Assembly (NCBI RefSeq): GCF_016908525.1
Contig: NZ_JAFBEB010000003.1
Span: 124,001 to 188,000, forward strand
Source of the DNA: Brevibacillus fulvus
Lineage (GTDB): Bacteria > Bacillota > Bacilli > Brevibacillales > Brevibacillaceae
Length of the DNA stretch: 64,000 nt
Reading direction: 5' to 3'
Made by a program: the position numbers and the translations under genes. Below are positions 1 through 9,345 of the stretch, in pieces. Numbering within the stretch: the first letter of the stretch is position 1; each line of letters starts with the position of its first letter. The notes under the pieces were generated by a model. It saw only the letters and a program-made list of their open reading frames with translations, was not told the origin of the DNA and searched no databases.

Positions 1-32
1 GGTAACATGTGGGTAAGGGGGGCGAGAGATAC

Positions 33-713
33 GTGAACTTTGAACTGAACAAAAGACCCGGCAATTCGATCCGCGATCATATTTATCAATTGTTGCGCGA
101 AAATATTATGAGTTTGCAAATGCGGCCCGGCTTAAATATTTCTGAAAAAGACATTTCAGCCCGGTTGGAAGTAAGCCGAACGCCCGTGAGAGAAGCTTTT
201 GTCAAACTGGCCCAGGAAGAACTGTTGGAGATTTATCCGCAGAAAGGTACGTTTGTTTCGCTGATCGATCTCGGCCAAGTCGAAGAAGCCCGTTTTATTC
301 GCGAACATTTGGAGCGGGCAACGGTCGTTCTTGCGTGTGAAAAGATCGATTCCGAAAGCTTGCTGGAATTGGAGTCCAATCTGCTTACCCAACAGCTTTG
401 CGTCCAAGACAAGAACTATACGAAGCTGTTTGCATTGGATGAGGATTTTCACGCCACAATTGCCAGAGGGTGCGGCAAGAGCAGGGTATGGTCGGTGATT
501 CAGCAAACCAATGTTCACCTGAATCGGATTCGTATCTTGCGATTGGCTGCCAATTACAATTGGGATACCATTTTGCAGCAACATCGCGAGATTCTCAACG
601 CGATCAAAGAAAAAGATCAGGAGAAGGCGGACCGAGTGATGAAGGAGCATTTAACGCTGGTCATTTCCGAACAGGAAGATTTGAAAAAAGCGTATCCCGA
701 ATACTTCAAATAG
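33..713 (+). CDS. GntR/FadR-family transcriptional regulator
   Basis: A GntR-type winged helix lies near the N-terminus (core SRTPVREAF), followed by an all-helical FCD effector domain with the D-x3-H metal motif (DEDFH) and later His residues in QQHRE and MKEHL. FCD regulators normally bind a small organic acid and repress adjacent catabolic genes; its place directly upstream of a hexuronate transport and breakdown operon makes it the probable local repressor, a UxuR-like role. An in-frame GTG at 9 is possible, but the run of G at 17-22 is a good ribosome binding site only for the GTG at 33, which also gives a typical N-terminus for the family. The gene may have partners left of the window. 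Confidence 0.85.
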   Translation: MNFELNKRPGNSIRDHIYQLLRENIMSLQMRPGLNISEKDISARLEVSRTPVREAFVKLAQEELLEIYPQKGTFVSLIDLGQVEEARFIREHLERATVVLACEKIDSESLLELESNLLTQQLCVQDKNYTKLFALDEDFHATIARGCGKSRVWSVIQQTNVHLNRIRILRLAANYNWDTILQQHREILNAIKEKDQEKADRVMKEHLTLVISEQEDLKKAYPEYFK

Positions 714-726
714 GCCCAGGGAGTGT

Positions 727-746
727 GCAGCAATCGGGCTGCCTTT
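727..746 (+). terminator. Weak hairpin with T run after the GntR gene
   Basis: A 5-bp stem (GCAGC/GCTGC, loop of six) is followed by CTTTT just after the regulator stop at 713. It is short, so termination may be partial. Confidence 0.35.
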
Positions 747-759
747 TCCCAGACGGAAA

Positions 760-773
760 TGAAAGCGCTTAAA
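760..773 (+). promoter_or_regulatory. Candidate CcpA cre box upstream of the hexuronate operon
   Basis: TGAAAGCGCTTAAA matches the Bacillus cre consensus TGWAARCGYTWNCW at all but the thirteenth position and is palindromic. It lies 57 bases before the dctP start, where carbon catabolite repression of a sugar-acid operon would be expected. The match is seen directly; CcpA binding is inferred. Confidence 0.6.
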
Positions 774-829
774 TAACGGCGGATTGTTGAAACAACAGCC
801 GCATTTCTAAAAAAGCGAGGGGGATAAAG

Positions 830-1852
830 ATGAAAAAAACGGTTTGTGGATTGCTGCTGGCTTGTTTGCTGGCGTTCTCTGCAGGCTGCGGGCAGCAGGC
901 GGCCGGCGGCGGGGCAGCAGGTGATACAGCGAATGGCGATGGACAGGTTTACACCTTGAAAGTAGGAACAGCACTTACGGAAACCGATCCGATTTATCAG
1001 GGATTGCAATCCTTCCAAAAGGCGGTGGAAGAGCGGACCAATGGAAAGGTAAAGATTGAAATCTATGGCAGCGGTTCGCTCGGAGAAGACAAGGATATTA
1101 TCGAACAAGCGAAAGTAGGGGCCAACGTAGCGGTTTTGGTCGATTCGGGCCGCCTGGCGGAAATGGTGCCGCAGATGGGGATTTTGACCGCGCCGTATAT
1201 TGTGGACAGTTACGCGGAAGCCCGCCAAGTGGTAATGTCCGACTTGTTTAAAGGGTGGGAAGCAGAACTGCAAAAAAATCACGGCGTGCAAGTGCTGTCC
1301 TTCAACTGGTATCAGGGAGACCGGCATATTTTGACGAATAAGCCGATTTTAAAACCGGAAGATTTGCAAGGAGTCCGATTGCGCACACCGGGTGCTCCGA
1401 TTTGGCTGGAGACGATTAAAGCGCTTGGAGCCAGTCCTACCGGTATGGCCTGGTCGGAAGTATACCCCGCGATCCAGCAAGGAGTAATTGACGGAGCGGA
1501 AGCCCAGCATCCCGCCACCTATGGAGCGAAATTGTATGAAGTGATCAAGCATATCTCCAAAACAAAACACTTTCAATTGTTGACCGGCATTATCGCCAGC
1601 GACAAATGGATGACTCAACTTCCGGAGGAATATCAGAAAATTGTGAAAGAGGAGGCGCTGAAAGCTGGCGACGAAGCTTCCAAAAAGACGGAAGAATCGT
1701 TGAACGATTTTGAACAGAAGATGATCGAGCAAGGCGTGGAGGTACATGAGGTTGACGTCAATTTGTTCAAAGCGAAAACGGAAGTTGTTTACGACAAGTT
1801 TGAAGGTTACCGGGAGCTGCGGGAACAAATCAATAAAATTCTCGGAAAATAG
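830..1852 (+). CDS. dctP: TRAP transporter solute-binding lipoprotein (DctP family)
   Basis: A 340-residue protein with a lipoprotein signal: Lys-rich start, hydrophobic core and lipobox FSAGC, so it should be tethered to the outer face of the membrane. The mature part follows the DctP/TAXI-unrelated TRAP binding-protein pattern (GSLGEDKDIIEQ, LQGVRLRTPG, VYPAIQQGVIDGAE). Such proteins capture organic or sugar acids and deliver them to the DctQ-DctM permease encoded next. With uxaC and uxuA downstream the likely ligand is a hexuronate or related acid; this is inferred from context only. A strong binding site (gaggggga) precedes the ATG. Confidence 0.92.
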   Translation: MKKTVCGLLLACLLAFSAGCGQQAAGGGAAGDTANGDGQVYTLKVGTALTETDPIYQGLQSFQKAVEERTNGKVKIEIYGSGSLGEDKDIIEQAKVGANVAVLVDSGRLAEMVPQMGILTAPYIVDSYAEARQVVMSDLFKGWEAELQKNHGVQVLSFNWYQGDRHILTNKPILKPEDLQGVRLRTPGAPIWLETIKALGASPTGMAWSEVYPAIQQGVIDGAEAQHPATYGAKLYEVIKHISKTKHFQLLTGIIASDKWMTQLPEEYQKIVKEEALKAGDEASKKTEESLNDFEQKMIEQGVEVHEVDVNLFKAKTEVVYDKFEGYRELREQINKILGK

Positions 1853-1864
1853 GAAGTGGTCTCT

Positions 1865-2374
1865 TTGGAAAAGCTAACCAGCCTGTATATTCGGGTCGAA
1901 CGCTTCGTCACGAATTTGCTGATGTTTGGCGTCGTGTTGTTTGTCTTCTTTGCTGCGGTCATGCGATGGGTCGGCTATCCCATCGCCTGGTCGGTCGAAT
2001 TTGCCCAACTGTTATTTGCCTGGGTGATTTTTTTGGGAGCCAACCGCGCGTTACGAGAGAACAGCCACATCGGTGTGGATATGCTTGCCAAAAGGTTGCC
2101 TGAAAAAGCGGCTTTTTGGCTGGATATTGCCATGAAGCTGCTGATGCTGTTTTTCCTGATCTTTGTTGGCGGTTACGGCTTGCAATTGACTTTGGAAAAT
2201 TCCGGGAGACTGGTAAACAACATGTCGATCAGTTATTCGTTCATCACGCTGTCTGTACCGATGGGCTGCCTGTTGATGATTGTGACACTGCTGGCCAAGT
2301 TGGTCAACTTGCTGCGGCCTGTAAGGACAAAGACGGAGAAGCCTGATGCGCAAGCAAACCGCGCGCTGCATTGA
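1865..2374 (+). CDS. dctQ: TRAP transporter small permease (DctQ family)
   Basis: A protein of about 169 residues with four hydrophobic segments, the expected size and topology of the small TRAP membrane subunit. The signature W-x-E-x-A and the following helix (SVEFAQLLFAWVIFLGA) and the G-V-D region after it are typical. A GTG at 1856 is in frame, but TTG at 1865 sits 8 bases after GGAAG, so I prefer it. It follows the dctP stop almost without gap and is followed 27 bases later by dctM, as in a normal TRAP operon. Confidence 0.88.
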   Translation: MEKLTSLYIRVERFVTNLLMFGVVLFVFFAAVMRWVGYPIAWSVEFAQLLFAWVIFLGANRALRENSHIGVDMLAKRLPEKAAFWLDIAMKLLMLFFLIFVGGYGLQLTLENSGRLVNNMSISYSFITLSVPMGCLLMIVTLLAKLVNLLRPVRTKTEKPDAQANRALH

Positions 2375-2401
2375 TTGTCCGGTGCAAAAAGGGGGGATTT
2401 T

Positions 2402-3682
2402 ATGTTAACGGTTGCGATCATTTTTCTTATCCTTTTGTTTCTCAACATGCCGGTTGCCTTTGCGATCGGAATCGCCAGTTTGAGTTACTTCATGGTGGAG
2501 CCGAACTTGCCGATCTCGATTACGACGCAAAGGATGGTGGCCGGGACTCAATCGTTTCCTTTGTTGGCCGTGCCTTTCTTCATTCTGGCCGGCAACCTGA
2601 TGAATTCGTCCGGCATTACCACCCGGTTGATTCGCTTTTCCAATGCATTGACCGGACATTTGGTCGGCGGATTGGCCCACGTTTCCATCCTGCTAAGCAC
2701 AATCATGGGGGGGATTTCCGGTTCGGCAAACGCGGATGCGGCGATGCAAAGCAGGATACTGGGCGTGCAAATGATCAATCGCGGGTATTCCGGCGGCTAT
2801 TCCGTCGGGGTAATCGCGGTCGGCTCGCTGATTACAGCGACGATTCCGCCCAGCATCGGCTTGATTCTCTATGGCTTCGTCGGCGAAGTGTCGATTGGCA
2901 AGCTGTTTTTGGCTGGAATTGTTCCCGGAATTTTGATGATGTTCATGCTGATGACCATCAGCTATTTGATTGCCAAAAAGCGCGGCTACGATGCCACCAA
3001 CAGGGTGCGCAGAGCGACGTTGAAGGAAGTGCTCCTGTCAGCGAAAGAAAGTTTTTGGGCATTGCTCTTTCCCGTCATCCTTGTGGTGGGAATTCGTTTT
3101 GGCATTTTTACGGCATCGGAGGCGGGAGCTTTTGCGGTCGTGTATGCAATTATCGTTGGTTTTGCCATCTATAAAGAGATGAATTGGCATACGTTTATTA
3201 AGGCGATTGAGCAATCCGTCATCGACAACGCCACGATCTTGCTGATTATCTCCACTTCCTCGATTTTGGGCTATCTGATCACCTACGACCGTTTGCCGCA
3301 AACGGTTGCCGAACTGATGCTGGGAACGACAAGCAATCCGACGATTTTGCTGCTGCTCATTTTGCTGTTTCTCGTTGTGGCGGGCATGTTCGTGGAATCA
3401 ACGGTTCTTGTCCTGCTGCTGACGCCGATTTTCCTGCCGATCATTAAGCAGATTGGCGTTGATCCGGTTCACTTCGGTATTTTGATGATGACGATCGTCA
3501 CGTTGGGGGGAATGACTCCGCCGGTCGGCGTAACGATGTATACGGCTTGCTCCTTAACCAATGTCTCCGTCGAAGAGTATATAAAGGAATCGCTTCCTTT
3601 TATCGCGGGGATTCTTGTTCTGGTCTTGATTTTGCTGTTTGTGCCCGAGTTGGTCATGTTTGTGCCGAATTGGCTGATGTAA
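2402..3682 (+). CDS. dctM: TRAP transporter large permease (DctM family)
   Basis: A 426-residue, very hydrophobic protein with the family motifs LLAVPFFILAG, GGISGSANADAA and GMTPPVGVTMY. It is the Na+-coupled transport channel of the TRAP complex. The ATG at 2402 follows a strong AAGGGGGG site with good spacing; an in-frame upstream TTG at 2375 would overlap that site and is unlikely. Length is normal for DctM. Confidence 0.92.
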   Translation: MLTVAIIFLILLFLNMPVAFAIGIASLSYFMVEPNLPISITTQRMVAGTQSFPLLAVPFFILAGNLMNSSGITTRLIRFSNALTGHLVGGLAHVSILLSTIMGGISGSANADAAMQSRILGVQMINRGYSGGYSVGVIAVGSLITATIPPSIGLILYGFVGEVSIGKLFLAGIVPGILMMFMLMTISYLIAKKRGYDATNRVRRATLKEVLLSAKESFWALLFPVILVVGIRFGIFTASEAGAFAVVYAIIVGFAIYKEMNWHTFIKAIEQSVIDNATILLIISTSSILGYLITYDRLPQTVAELMLGTTSNPTILLLLILLFLVVAGMFVESTVLVLLLTPIFLPIIKQIGVDPVHFGILMMTIVTLGGMTPPVGVTMYTACSLTNVSVEEYIKESLPFIAGILVLVLILLFVPELVMFVPNWLM

Positions 3683-3706
3683 GGAACAAAAGGGAGGCGT
3701 GAAGCA

Positions 3707-4465
3707 ATGTATTCATTTGCAGGCAAGGTGGCTTGGATCACGGGGAGCAGTTCAGGGATTGGCCGGGCGATCGCGCTGGCGTTCGCCGAGCATGGAGCTG
3801 ATGTGATCGTCCATGGCCACTCCAACATCGCCGGTGCTAAGCAAGTCATGGAGGAGGTTCAACGGCAAGGACGCCGAGCGTTGCTGGTGCAGGGCGATGT
3901 TGCCAATGCGGGGGATGTTCACCGGATGACGGCGGAAATTGAACACTCGTTTGGACGGTTGGATATTCTCGTCAATAATGCCGGTACGCTGCTCAAACGC
4001 TGCAAAATTGAAGAGATGGATGAACAACTGTGGGATCAGGTGATGAATGTGAACCTGAAGTCCGCTTTTCTCGTGACGAAAGCGGCATTGCCGCTGATGA
4101 AACGGCAAAAGCAGGGACAGATCATCAATGTGACCTCGATTGCGGCGCGAAACGGCGGCGGATTTGGCGCGGTAGCGTATGCGACAGCCAAAGCGGGCTT
4201 GAGCACACTGACCCGCGGCCTGGCGAAAGAGTTGAAAGAATACAACATCCGGGTCAATGGGATCGGACCTGGTGTGATCGCCACCGCTTTCCACGATCGC
4301 TTTACCCCGGAACCGATGCGGCAAAATAATTTGCAATCAATTCCGCTCGGCAGAGAGGGACAGCCGGAAGAAACGGCGGGAGCAGTGTTATTTTTGGCTT
4401 CAGACTATGCCAGTTATATTACGGGGGAAATTATTGAAATTAACGGCGGTCAGCTGATGGATTAG
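3707..4465 (+). CDS. SDR-family sugar-acid dehydrogenase, KduD/glucose-dehydrogenase-like
   Basis: A classic 252-residue short-chain dehydrogenase: cofactor motif TGSSSGIG near residue 13, NNAG, catalytic Ser region VTSIAARNGG and YATAK (Tyr and Lys of the active site), and C-terminal ITGEIIEINGG. It is preceded by AAAGGGAGG and lies between the TRAP transporter and uxaC. The operon already has a clear fructuronate reductase at 7005, so this one probably oxidises or reduces another uronate-derived intermediate, such as a 2-keto-3-deoxy or 5-keto sugar acid. The exact substrate cannot be read from the sequence. Confidence 0.85.
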   Translation: MYSFAGKVAWITGSSSGIGRAIALAFAEHGADVIVHGHSNIAGAKQVMEEVQRQGRRALLVQGDVANAGDVHRMTAEIEHSFGRLDILVNNAGTLLKRCKIEEMDEQLWDQVMNVNLKSAFLVTKAALPLMKRQKQGQIINVTSIAARNGGGFGAVAYATAKAGLSTLTRGLAKELKEYNIRVNGIGPGVIATAFHDRFTPEPMRQNNLQSIPLGREGQPEETAGAVLFLASDYASYITGEIIEINGGQLMD

Positions 4466-4494
4466 CACGTGCACAACGGTTGGGGGGGAGTGTA

Positions 4495-5907
4495 GTGAAA
4501 CCATTTTTGCATGAAGATTTTTTGCTGGACAGCGAGACCGCCAAAAAGCTGTATCACCAATACGCCAAGGATATGCCGATCTTTGATTATCACTGTCACC
4601 TGAGCGCCAAAGAGATTGCCGAAAACCGGAAATTTGCCAATATTACGGAAGCCTGGCTTGGCGGAGATCATTACAAATGGCGAGCGATGCGCAGCAATGG
4701 CGTAAGCGAGGAATATATCACGGGGGAGAAAAGCGACAAGGAGAAGTTTGTCAGGTGGGCCGAAACCGTCCCGTATTTGATTGGCAATCCGCTGTATCAT
4801 TGGACGCATCTGGAGCTGCAACGATACTTTGGCATAACGGAGCCATTAAGCGCCGAAAATGCCGACAACATCTGGGAACGGTGCAACACCTTGCTGCAAG
4901 ATGAGGCGTTTACGCCGAGAGCTTTGCTCAAACGGTCGAATGTCGTCGCCTTATGCACGACCGATGACCCGACAGATTCGCTTGCCGATCACCGAAAGCT
5001 GCGGGACGATCCCGCTTTCGATGTGCAGGTGCTCCCCACGTTTCGCCCCGATCAGGCGTATCAGATTGAAAAGGAGACGTTTCCTTCCTGGGTGCAGCAG
5101 CTTGAGCAGGCAACAGACATGGCGATCGACACGTATCACGATTTTCTGACGGCGCTGGCGCGGCGAATTCAATTTTTCCACGAAGCAGGCTGCCGGTTGT
5201 CCGATCATAGCATCGAGTCGTCTTTTTATCGCGAAGCAACGGAGGAGGAGCTGTCCGCGATTTTCCGGAAAAAGCTTGACAGGAAAATACTAGGACCCGA
5301 AGAAGCGGCGAAATTTCGCTCCGCGGTGTTGCTGTTTTTGGGCCAGCGGTATCATCAGTACGGATGGGCAATGCAATTGCATATTGGCGGATTGCGCAAT
5401 GCAAACACCAGAAAGCTGCATTTGCTTGGTCCCAACACCGGATACGACTCGATCGCCGATTTTTGTTACGCGGAAGATCTCGCCCGCTTTCTCGACGCTC
5501 TCGATCAGCGCCAATCTTTGCCGAAAACGATCCTGTATTGTCTCAATCCGCGGGACAACTATATGATCGCAGCGATGATCGGCAATTTTCAGGAAGGCGT
5601 CCCGGGCAAGCTCCAGTTTGGCTCCGCCTGGTGGTTCAACGATCATCACGATGGCATGAAGGAACAGATGAAAGCGCTGGCCAATGTCGGACTGCTTTCC
5701 CGCTTTATCGGGATGCTGACCGATTCGCGAAGCCTGCTTTCTTTTACCAGGCATGAGTATTTCCGCCGTATCCTGTGCAATTTGTTGGGAGATTGGGTAG
5801 AGCGGGGCGAGTATCCCGCTGACTTCGCGCTCTTGGAGCAAATTGTCCGGAATATTTGCTTTGAAAATATCCGTAATTACCTTGACATGGAACTTTCGAA
5901 CGACTAG
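4495..5907 (+). CDS. uxaC: Glucuronate isomerase (uronate isomerase)
   Basis: A 470-residue protein of the amidohydrolase-fold UxaC family. The metal-binding HxH motif is in FDYHCHLSAKEIA near the N-terminus, and AMQLHIGGLRNANTR, CYAEDLARFLDAL and SAWWFNDHHDGM are all characteristic. It interconverts D-glucuronate and D-fructuronate (or galacturonate and tagaturonate), the entry step of hexuronate catabolism. The run of G at 4482-4489 is the ribosome binding site, so the real start is GTG 4495 rather than the in-frame TTG at 4480. The next gene starts 25 bases after the stop. Confidence 0.95.
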   Translation: MKPFLHEDFLLDSETAKKLYHQYAKDMPIFDYHCHLSAKEIAENRKFANITEAWLGGDHYKWRAMRSNGVSEEYITGEKSDKEKFVRWAETVPYLIGNPLYHWTHLELQRYFGITEPLSAENADNIWERCNTLLQDEAFTPRALLKRSNVVALCTTDDPTDSLADHRKLRDDPAFDVQVLPTFRPDQAYQIEKETFPSWVQQLEQATDMAIDTYHDFLTALARRIQFFHEAGCRLSDHSIESSFYREATEEELSAIFRKKLDRKILGPEEAAKFRSAVLLFLGQRYHQYGWAMQLHIGGLRNANTRKLHLLGPNTGYDSIADFCYAEDLARFLDALDQRQSLPKTILYCLNPRDNYMIAAMIGNFQEGVPGKLQFGSAWWFNDHHDGMKEQMKALANVGLLSRFIGMLTDSRSLLSFTRHEYFRRILCNLLGDWVERGEYPADFALLEQIVRNICFENIRNYLDMELSND

Positions 5908-5932
5908 ACCAACGTTATTGGAGGCTGCGATA

Positions 5933-7021
5933 TTGAGAATGGTATTCCGCTGGTATGGGGAAGGGAATGATCGCATTCCGCTGCGCCATATCAAACAAAT
6001 TCCAGGTGTAGAAGGTATTGTTTGGGCATTGCATGATGTTCCGGCCGGAGCAGAATGGCCGATGGAAAAAATTTTGCAAGTAAAGGAACAGGCCGACAAG
6101 TACGGCTTGCATATCGATGTGGTGGAAAGCGTCAATGTTCACGAAGATATCAAGCTGGGGTTGCCGACAAGGAAGCAATATATTGAAAACTACAAGCGGA
6201 CGATCGAAAAGCTGGCAAAGGTCGGCGTGAAAGTGATTTGCTACAACTTTATGCCCGTTTTTGATTGGCTGCGCACCGAACTGTACAAAGAGCTTCCCGA
6301 TGGTTCAACCGCGCTTTTTTACGAACATGCCAAAATCGATGCCATCGATCCGATGGAGCTGGTCAACAAAATCGCCGGAAATCCGGAATTTACGATGCCC
6401 GGCTGGGAACCGGAGCGATTGCAGGATTTGACGAGTCTGTTTGCTGCTTACAAGCATGTCGGCGAAGCGGATTTGTGGGAAAATCTGAAATATTTTCTGG
6501 AAGAAATTATTCCCGTAGCGGAGCAGAACGAGATCAAGATGGCGATCCACCCTGACGATCCCCCCTGGCCGATCTTTGGGTTGCCGCGAATCATGACCAG
6601 TCAGGAAAATTTGCGCAAGTTCCTCCAACTGGTGGACAGTCCGTACAACGGCATCACTTTGTGCAGCGGGGCGTTGGGAGCCAATCCGCAAAACGATATT
6701 GTCGAGATGGTCAAAGAATTTGCCGATCGCATTCCGTTCGCTCATATTCGCAATGTGAAAGTGTATGAAAACGGCGACTTTGTGGAAACTTCGCATCGCT
6801 CCCAAGACGGGTCGCTCGATATTTGCCGGATCGTCAAAGCGTATCACGATATCGGCTATACCGGTTACGCCAGACCGGATCACGGCCGGCACATTTTTGA
6901 CGAAGAATGCCGCCCCGGTTACGGTCTTTATGATCGGGCGCTGGGCATCATGTATCTTTGGGGAATTTGGGATACGCTGCAACGAACGAAGGAGGGGGAA
7001 AGCCATGCTGGCCATCAATGA
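5933..7021 (+). CDS. uxuA: D-mannonate dehydratase
   Basis: A 362-residue TIM-barrel enzyme of the xylose-isomerase-like UxuA family. The N-terminal [20 protein letters not shown], the segments [18 protein letters not shown] and [14 protein letters not shown], and the C-terminal [11 protein letters not shown] are diagnostic. It dehydrates D-mannonate to 2-keto-3-deoxygluconate. GGAGG at 5920-5924 places the start at TTG 5933 (ATG 5939 is the alternative). Its end overlaps the start of the fructuronate reductase gene by 17 bases, implying coupled translation. Confidence 0.95.
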   Translation: MRMVFRWYGEGNDRIPLRHIKQIPGVEGIVWALHDVPAGAEWPMEKILQVKEQADKYGLHIDVVESVNVHEDIKLGLPTRKQYIENYKRTIEKLAKVGVKVICYNFMPVFDWLRTELYKELPDGSTALFYEHAKIDAIDPMELVNKIAGNPEFTMPGWEPERLQDLTSLFAAYKHVGEADLWENLKYFLEEIIPVAEQNEIKMAIHPDDPPWPIFGLPRIMTSQENLRKFLQLVDSPYNGITLCSGALGANPQNDIVEMVKEFADRIPFAHIRNVKVYENGDFVETSHRSQDGSLDICRIVKAYHDIGYTGYARPDHGRHIFDEECRPGYGLYDRALGIMYLWGIWDTLQRTKEGESHAGHQ

Positions 7022-7853
7022 AAGGTTACGAGGAAAAGTTGCCGTCGTTACAGGCGGCGGCGGGGTGCTCTGCAGTGCGATGGCACGGGAATTGGGCAGA
7101 CAGGGCGTCAAGGTGGCGATCCTCAATCGTACGGCGGAAAAAGGCGAAAAGGTAGCAGAACAAATCCGGCAGGCAGGCGGCGAGGCGATGGCGGTCGCCT
7201 GTGACGTGCTGAATGCAGAGAGCGTCAAACAGGCGGAGGAAATCGTTTTTGCCGCATACGGCCCCTGTGATATTTTGATTAACGGCGCGGGAGGAAACCA
7301 TCCGAAAGGTGTGACTACCAAGGAAATTTTTGAACAGGGCGATTTGGCCAACCCGGACATCGCCACCTTCTTTGATCTGACCGAAGAAGGATTCAGCTAT
7401 GTATTCAATTTGAACATCCTCGGGACATTGATCCCGACACAAGTGTTTACGAAAAAGATGATCAACCGGCAGGGAGCGATTGTCATCAACATCTCATCGA
7501 TGAGTGCTCCTTCTCCGATGACAAAAGTTCCGGCTTACAGCGCTGCCAAGGCGGGGATCGAGAATTTTACGAAGTGGTTGGCGGTTCATATGGCCGAGGC
7601 CGGCATCCGCGTCAACGCAATCGCCCCCGGTTTTTTCCTGACGGAGCAAAACCGAAATCTATTGACGAACGAGGACGGTTCCTTGACGGAACGCTCTCAT
7701 AAAATTCTCACACATACGCCGATGCGCAGATTCGGCAAACCGGAAGACCTGCTTGGGACTGTCATCTGGCTGGCGGATGAGCAAATGTCCGGCTTTGTTA
7801 CCGGCATTACCATACCGATTGATGGCGGATTTATGGCCTACGCGGGCGTTTAA
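7005..7853 (+). CDS. uxuB: SDR-type D-fructuronate reductase (UxuB/YjmF-like)
   Basis: A 282-residue SDR protein: [16 protein letters not shown] cofactor site, [13 protein letters not shown], active-site YSAAK and [13 protein letters not shown]. The NGAGGNHP segment and the insertion after it ([19 protein letters not shown]) are typical of the Bacillus YjmF-type D-mannonate oxidoreductase, which reduces fructuronate to mannonate, between UxaC and UxuA in the pathway. The ATG at 7005 follows GGAGGGGG inside the end of uxuA. It completes the three-step conversion to 2-keto-3-deoxygluconate; the KDG kinase and aldolase are not in the window. Confidence 0.9.
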   Translation: MLAINERLRGKVAVVTGGGGVLCSAMARELGRQGVKVAILNRTAEKGEKVAEQIRQAGGEAMAVACDVLNAESVKQAEEIVFAAYGPCDILINGAGGNHPKGVTTKEIFEQGDLANPDIATFFDLTEEGFSYVFNLNILGTLIPTQVFTKKMINRQGAIVINISSMSAPSPMTKVPAYSAAKAGIENFTKWLAVHMAEAGIRVNAIAPGFFLTEQNRNLLTNEDGSLTERSHKILTHTPMRRFGKPEDLLGTVIWLADEQMSGFVTGITIPIDGGFMAYAGV

Positions 7854-8389
7854 CGCTCAAGCCGGCGGTCCAGGGGCAGCGGCATTGGCAAAGCGGAGCG
7901 AATGCCGACATAAATGCAATGGTCTTTCCCGAAAAGATGAAACATCCGTTCAAATGAAAATCCGATTCGTTCGGCGACGCGGATCGACGGCCGATTGCGC
8001 GGAACAATAATGCTAATCAAGCGTGGCAAACCGAGTGTTTCAAAACCGTACTGTTTGCAAGCCAAGGCGGCCTCGGTGGCATAGCCGTTTCCCCAATAGG
8101 CTTTGTTGAGATGGTAGCCGATCTCCACTTCGGTCTGGTCAGCCAAATTTTGCTTGATCAAACCGCAGTCGCCGATCATAATGCCGCTTTGTTTCAAACA
8201 AACAGCCCACAGGCCAAAGCCGTCTTTCGCATAACGTTCGCGGTTTCTGCTGATCCACGCTTTCGTATGCCGGCTGCTGAAGGGAGCGGGATAAAACTGC
8301 ATCGTTTCCGGATCGGCGAACATGGCATGCGCGGCGGCAAAATCATCTTCCTGATACGGCCTGAGGATGAGCCGGGGAGTTTCGATCAT
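7850..8389 (-). CDS. GNAT acetyltransferase, RimJ/RimL-like
   Basis: About 179 residues. The N-terminus [16 protein letters not shown] is typical of the RimJ/RimL branch, and the acetyl-CoA loop region is [13 protein letters not shown], followed by [16 protein letters not shown]. It transfers an acetyl group to an amine; the substrate is unknown. The frame is open much further upstream, but family alignment and an AGGTG six bases before it place the start at ATG 8389. It converges with uxuB and overlaps its end by four bases. Confidence 0.85.
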   Translation of the reverse strand: MIETPRLILRPYQEDDFAAAHAMFADPETMQFYPAPFSSRHTKAWISRNRERYAKDGFGLWAVCLKQSGIMIGDCGLIKQNLADQTEVEIGYHLNKAYWGNGYATEAALACKQYGFETLGLPRLISIIVPRNRPSIRVAERIGFSFERMFHLFGKDHCIYVGIRSALPMPLPLDRRLER

Positions 8390-8483
8390 CGCGATCACCT
8401 GCCTTTCTGCGAAACTGAATACAAGATCATTGTAGCGAATAGGTTGGTTGTATGCTATTTCGCCGGTCGTTTTCCAATCAACA

Positions 8484-8550
8484 AAAAACACCTTCATGTT
8501 AGGATCTGCCAGTACATTATGTTTTGGCGGCATCTTATGAAGGTGTTTTT
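8484..8550. repeat. Palindromic element, 14-bp perfect inverted repeat
   Basis: The arm AAAAACACCTTCAT at 8484-8497 is perfectly inverted at 8537-8550, with a 39-base loop that contains a second imperfect complementary pair (GATCTGCC and GGCGGCATC). It lies between the divergent GNAT and nuclease genes. It could be a terminator-like structure or a small miniature element; no coding function is seen. Confidence 0.6.
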
Positions 8551-8619
8551 ATTTATTCGTACTATGATAAAATGGTAAGTGCCAAAAATAAAGTAAGAAA
8601 TGAAATAAAAACAATAAGG

Positions 8620-9234
8620 ATGAAGGAAGATTTGGAACATACAATCATTATTGCAGGTATCATCGTTCTTTTGTTACTCTTGACGTTACGTTTTTTTCAC
8701 AGACTCCGACCCAAAACTGTTGCTTCACCTAACTACTCAGGCGTAGCATTGCGAGACATTACGATTCAAGACATCGACAGGATGGAGGGGCAGCAGTTTG
8801 AAGAATACATAACCCGGGTTTTGCGGGAAGCAGGGTATGTGGACGCCTATCAGACTCATGTCACGGGCGACTACGGTGCCGATGTGGTATTTACGGATCG
8901 ATCTGGCCAACGAAACATTATTCAAACAAAACGATACGACACAGACATTCCCGTAAATTTGGAAGCGGTACAGCAAGTGTATACCGCCAAAAATTATTAT
9001 CAGGCAAAGAAAACGATGGTCATCACATCTTCTACATACAGGGAGTCAGCGGAAACGCTAGCCGGTGTAAACGGGGTGTTGTTATTGGATCGTCATGACT
9101 TGATTCAACTGATCGATGCTTTGCGGAAAAATGACGTCGAATGGGTAAAGAATATTCTTGAACGAGACCCACGAATCATCTACTCTTTTTGGGACGATCC
9201 AGAATATACACGCCTGATAAACAAAACCAAGTAA
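8620..9234 (+). CDS. Membrane-anchored Mrr-like restriction endonuclease domain protein
   Basis: The N-terminus carries one transmembrane helix (IIIAGIIVLLLLLTLRFF). The remainder is a PD-(D/E)xK nuclease of the Mrr_cat type: helix QFEEYITRVLREAGY, then Asp in GDYGADVVF and QTK in NIIQTKRY, a common Mrr variant of the ExK motif. Related proteins cut modified DNA or have unknown membrane-linked roles; a bound nuclease seems more like a general quality-control protein than a phage-defence enzyme. No other defence genes are nearby. The start is uncertain: ATG 8620 is chosen because it immediately precedes the helix, while ATG 8572 is also in frame. Confidence 0.75.
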   Translation: MKEDLEHTIIIAGIIVLLLLLTLRFFHRLRPKTVASPNYSGVALRDITIQDIDRMEGQQFEEYITRVLREAGYVDAYQTHVTGDYGADVVFTDRSGQRNIIQTKRYDTDIPVNLEAVQQVYTAKNYYQAKKTMVITSSTYRESAETLAGVNGVLLLDRHDLIQLIDALRKNDVEWVKNILERDPRIIYSFWDDPEYTRLINKTK

Positions 9235-9237
9235 TCG

Positions 9238-9277
9238 AAAAAGGAGAAGGTCGTCAAGCGAACCTCTCCTTTTTTTC
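9238..9277 (+). terminator. Rho-independent terminator after the Mrr-like gene
   Basis: AAAAAGGAGAAGG pairs with CCTCTCCTTTTTTT across a short loop and ends in seven T. It lies directly after the stop at 9234. Confidence 0.8.
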
Positions 9278-9345
9278 GTGTCAAGATGAAAGGTATGACA
9301 GAGAAACTTGCCCTGTTGCCTTTGTCTTTTGCCGCTGCTGTGTGA

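Noticed and set aside
2402-3682. Long opposite-strand and shifted open frames within TRAP, uxuA and KS genes
   Set aside because: They lack ribosome binding sites and recognisable protein features and overlap well-supported genes; they are frame shadows.
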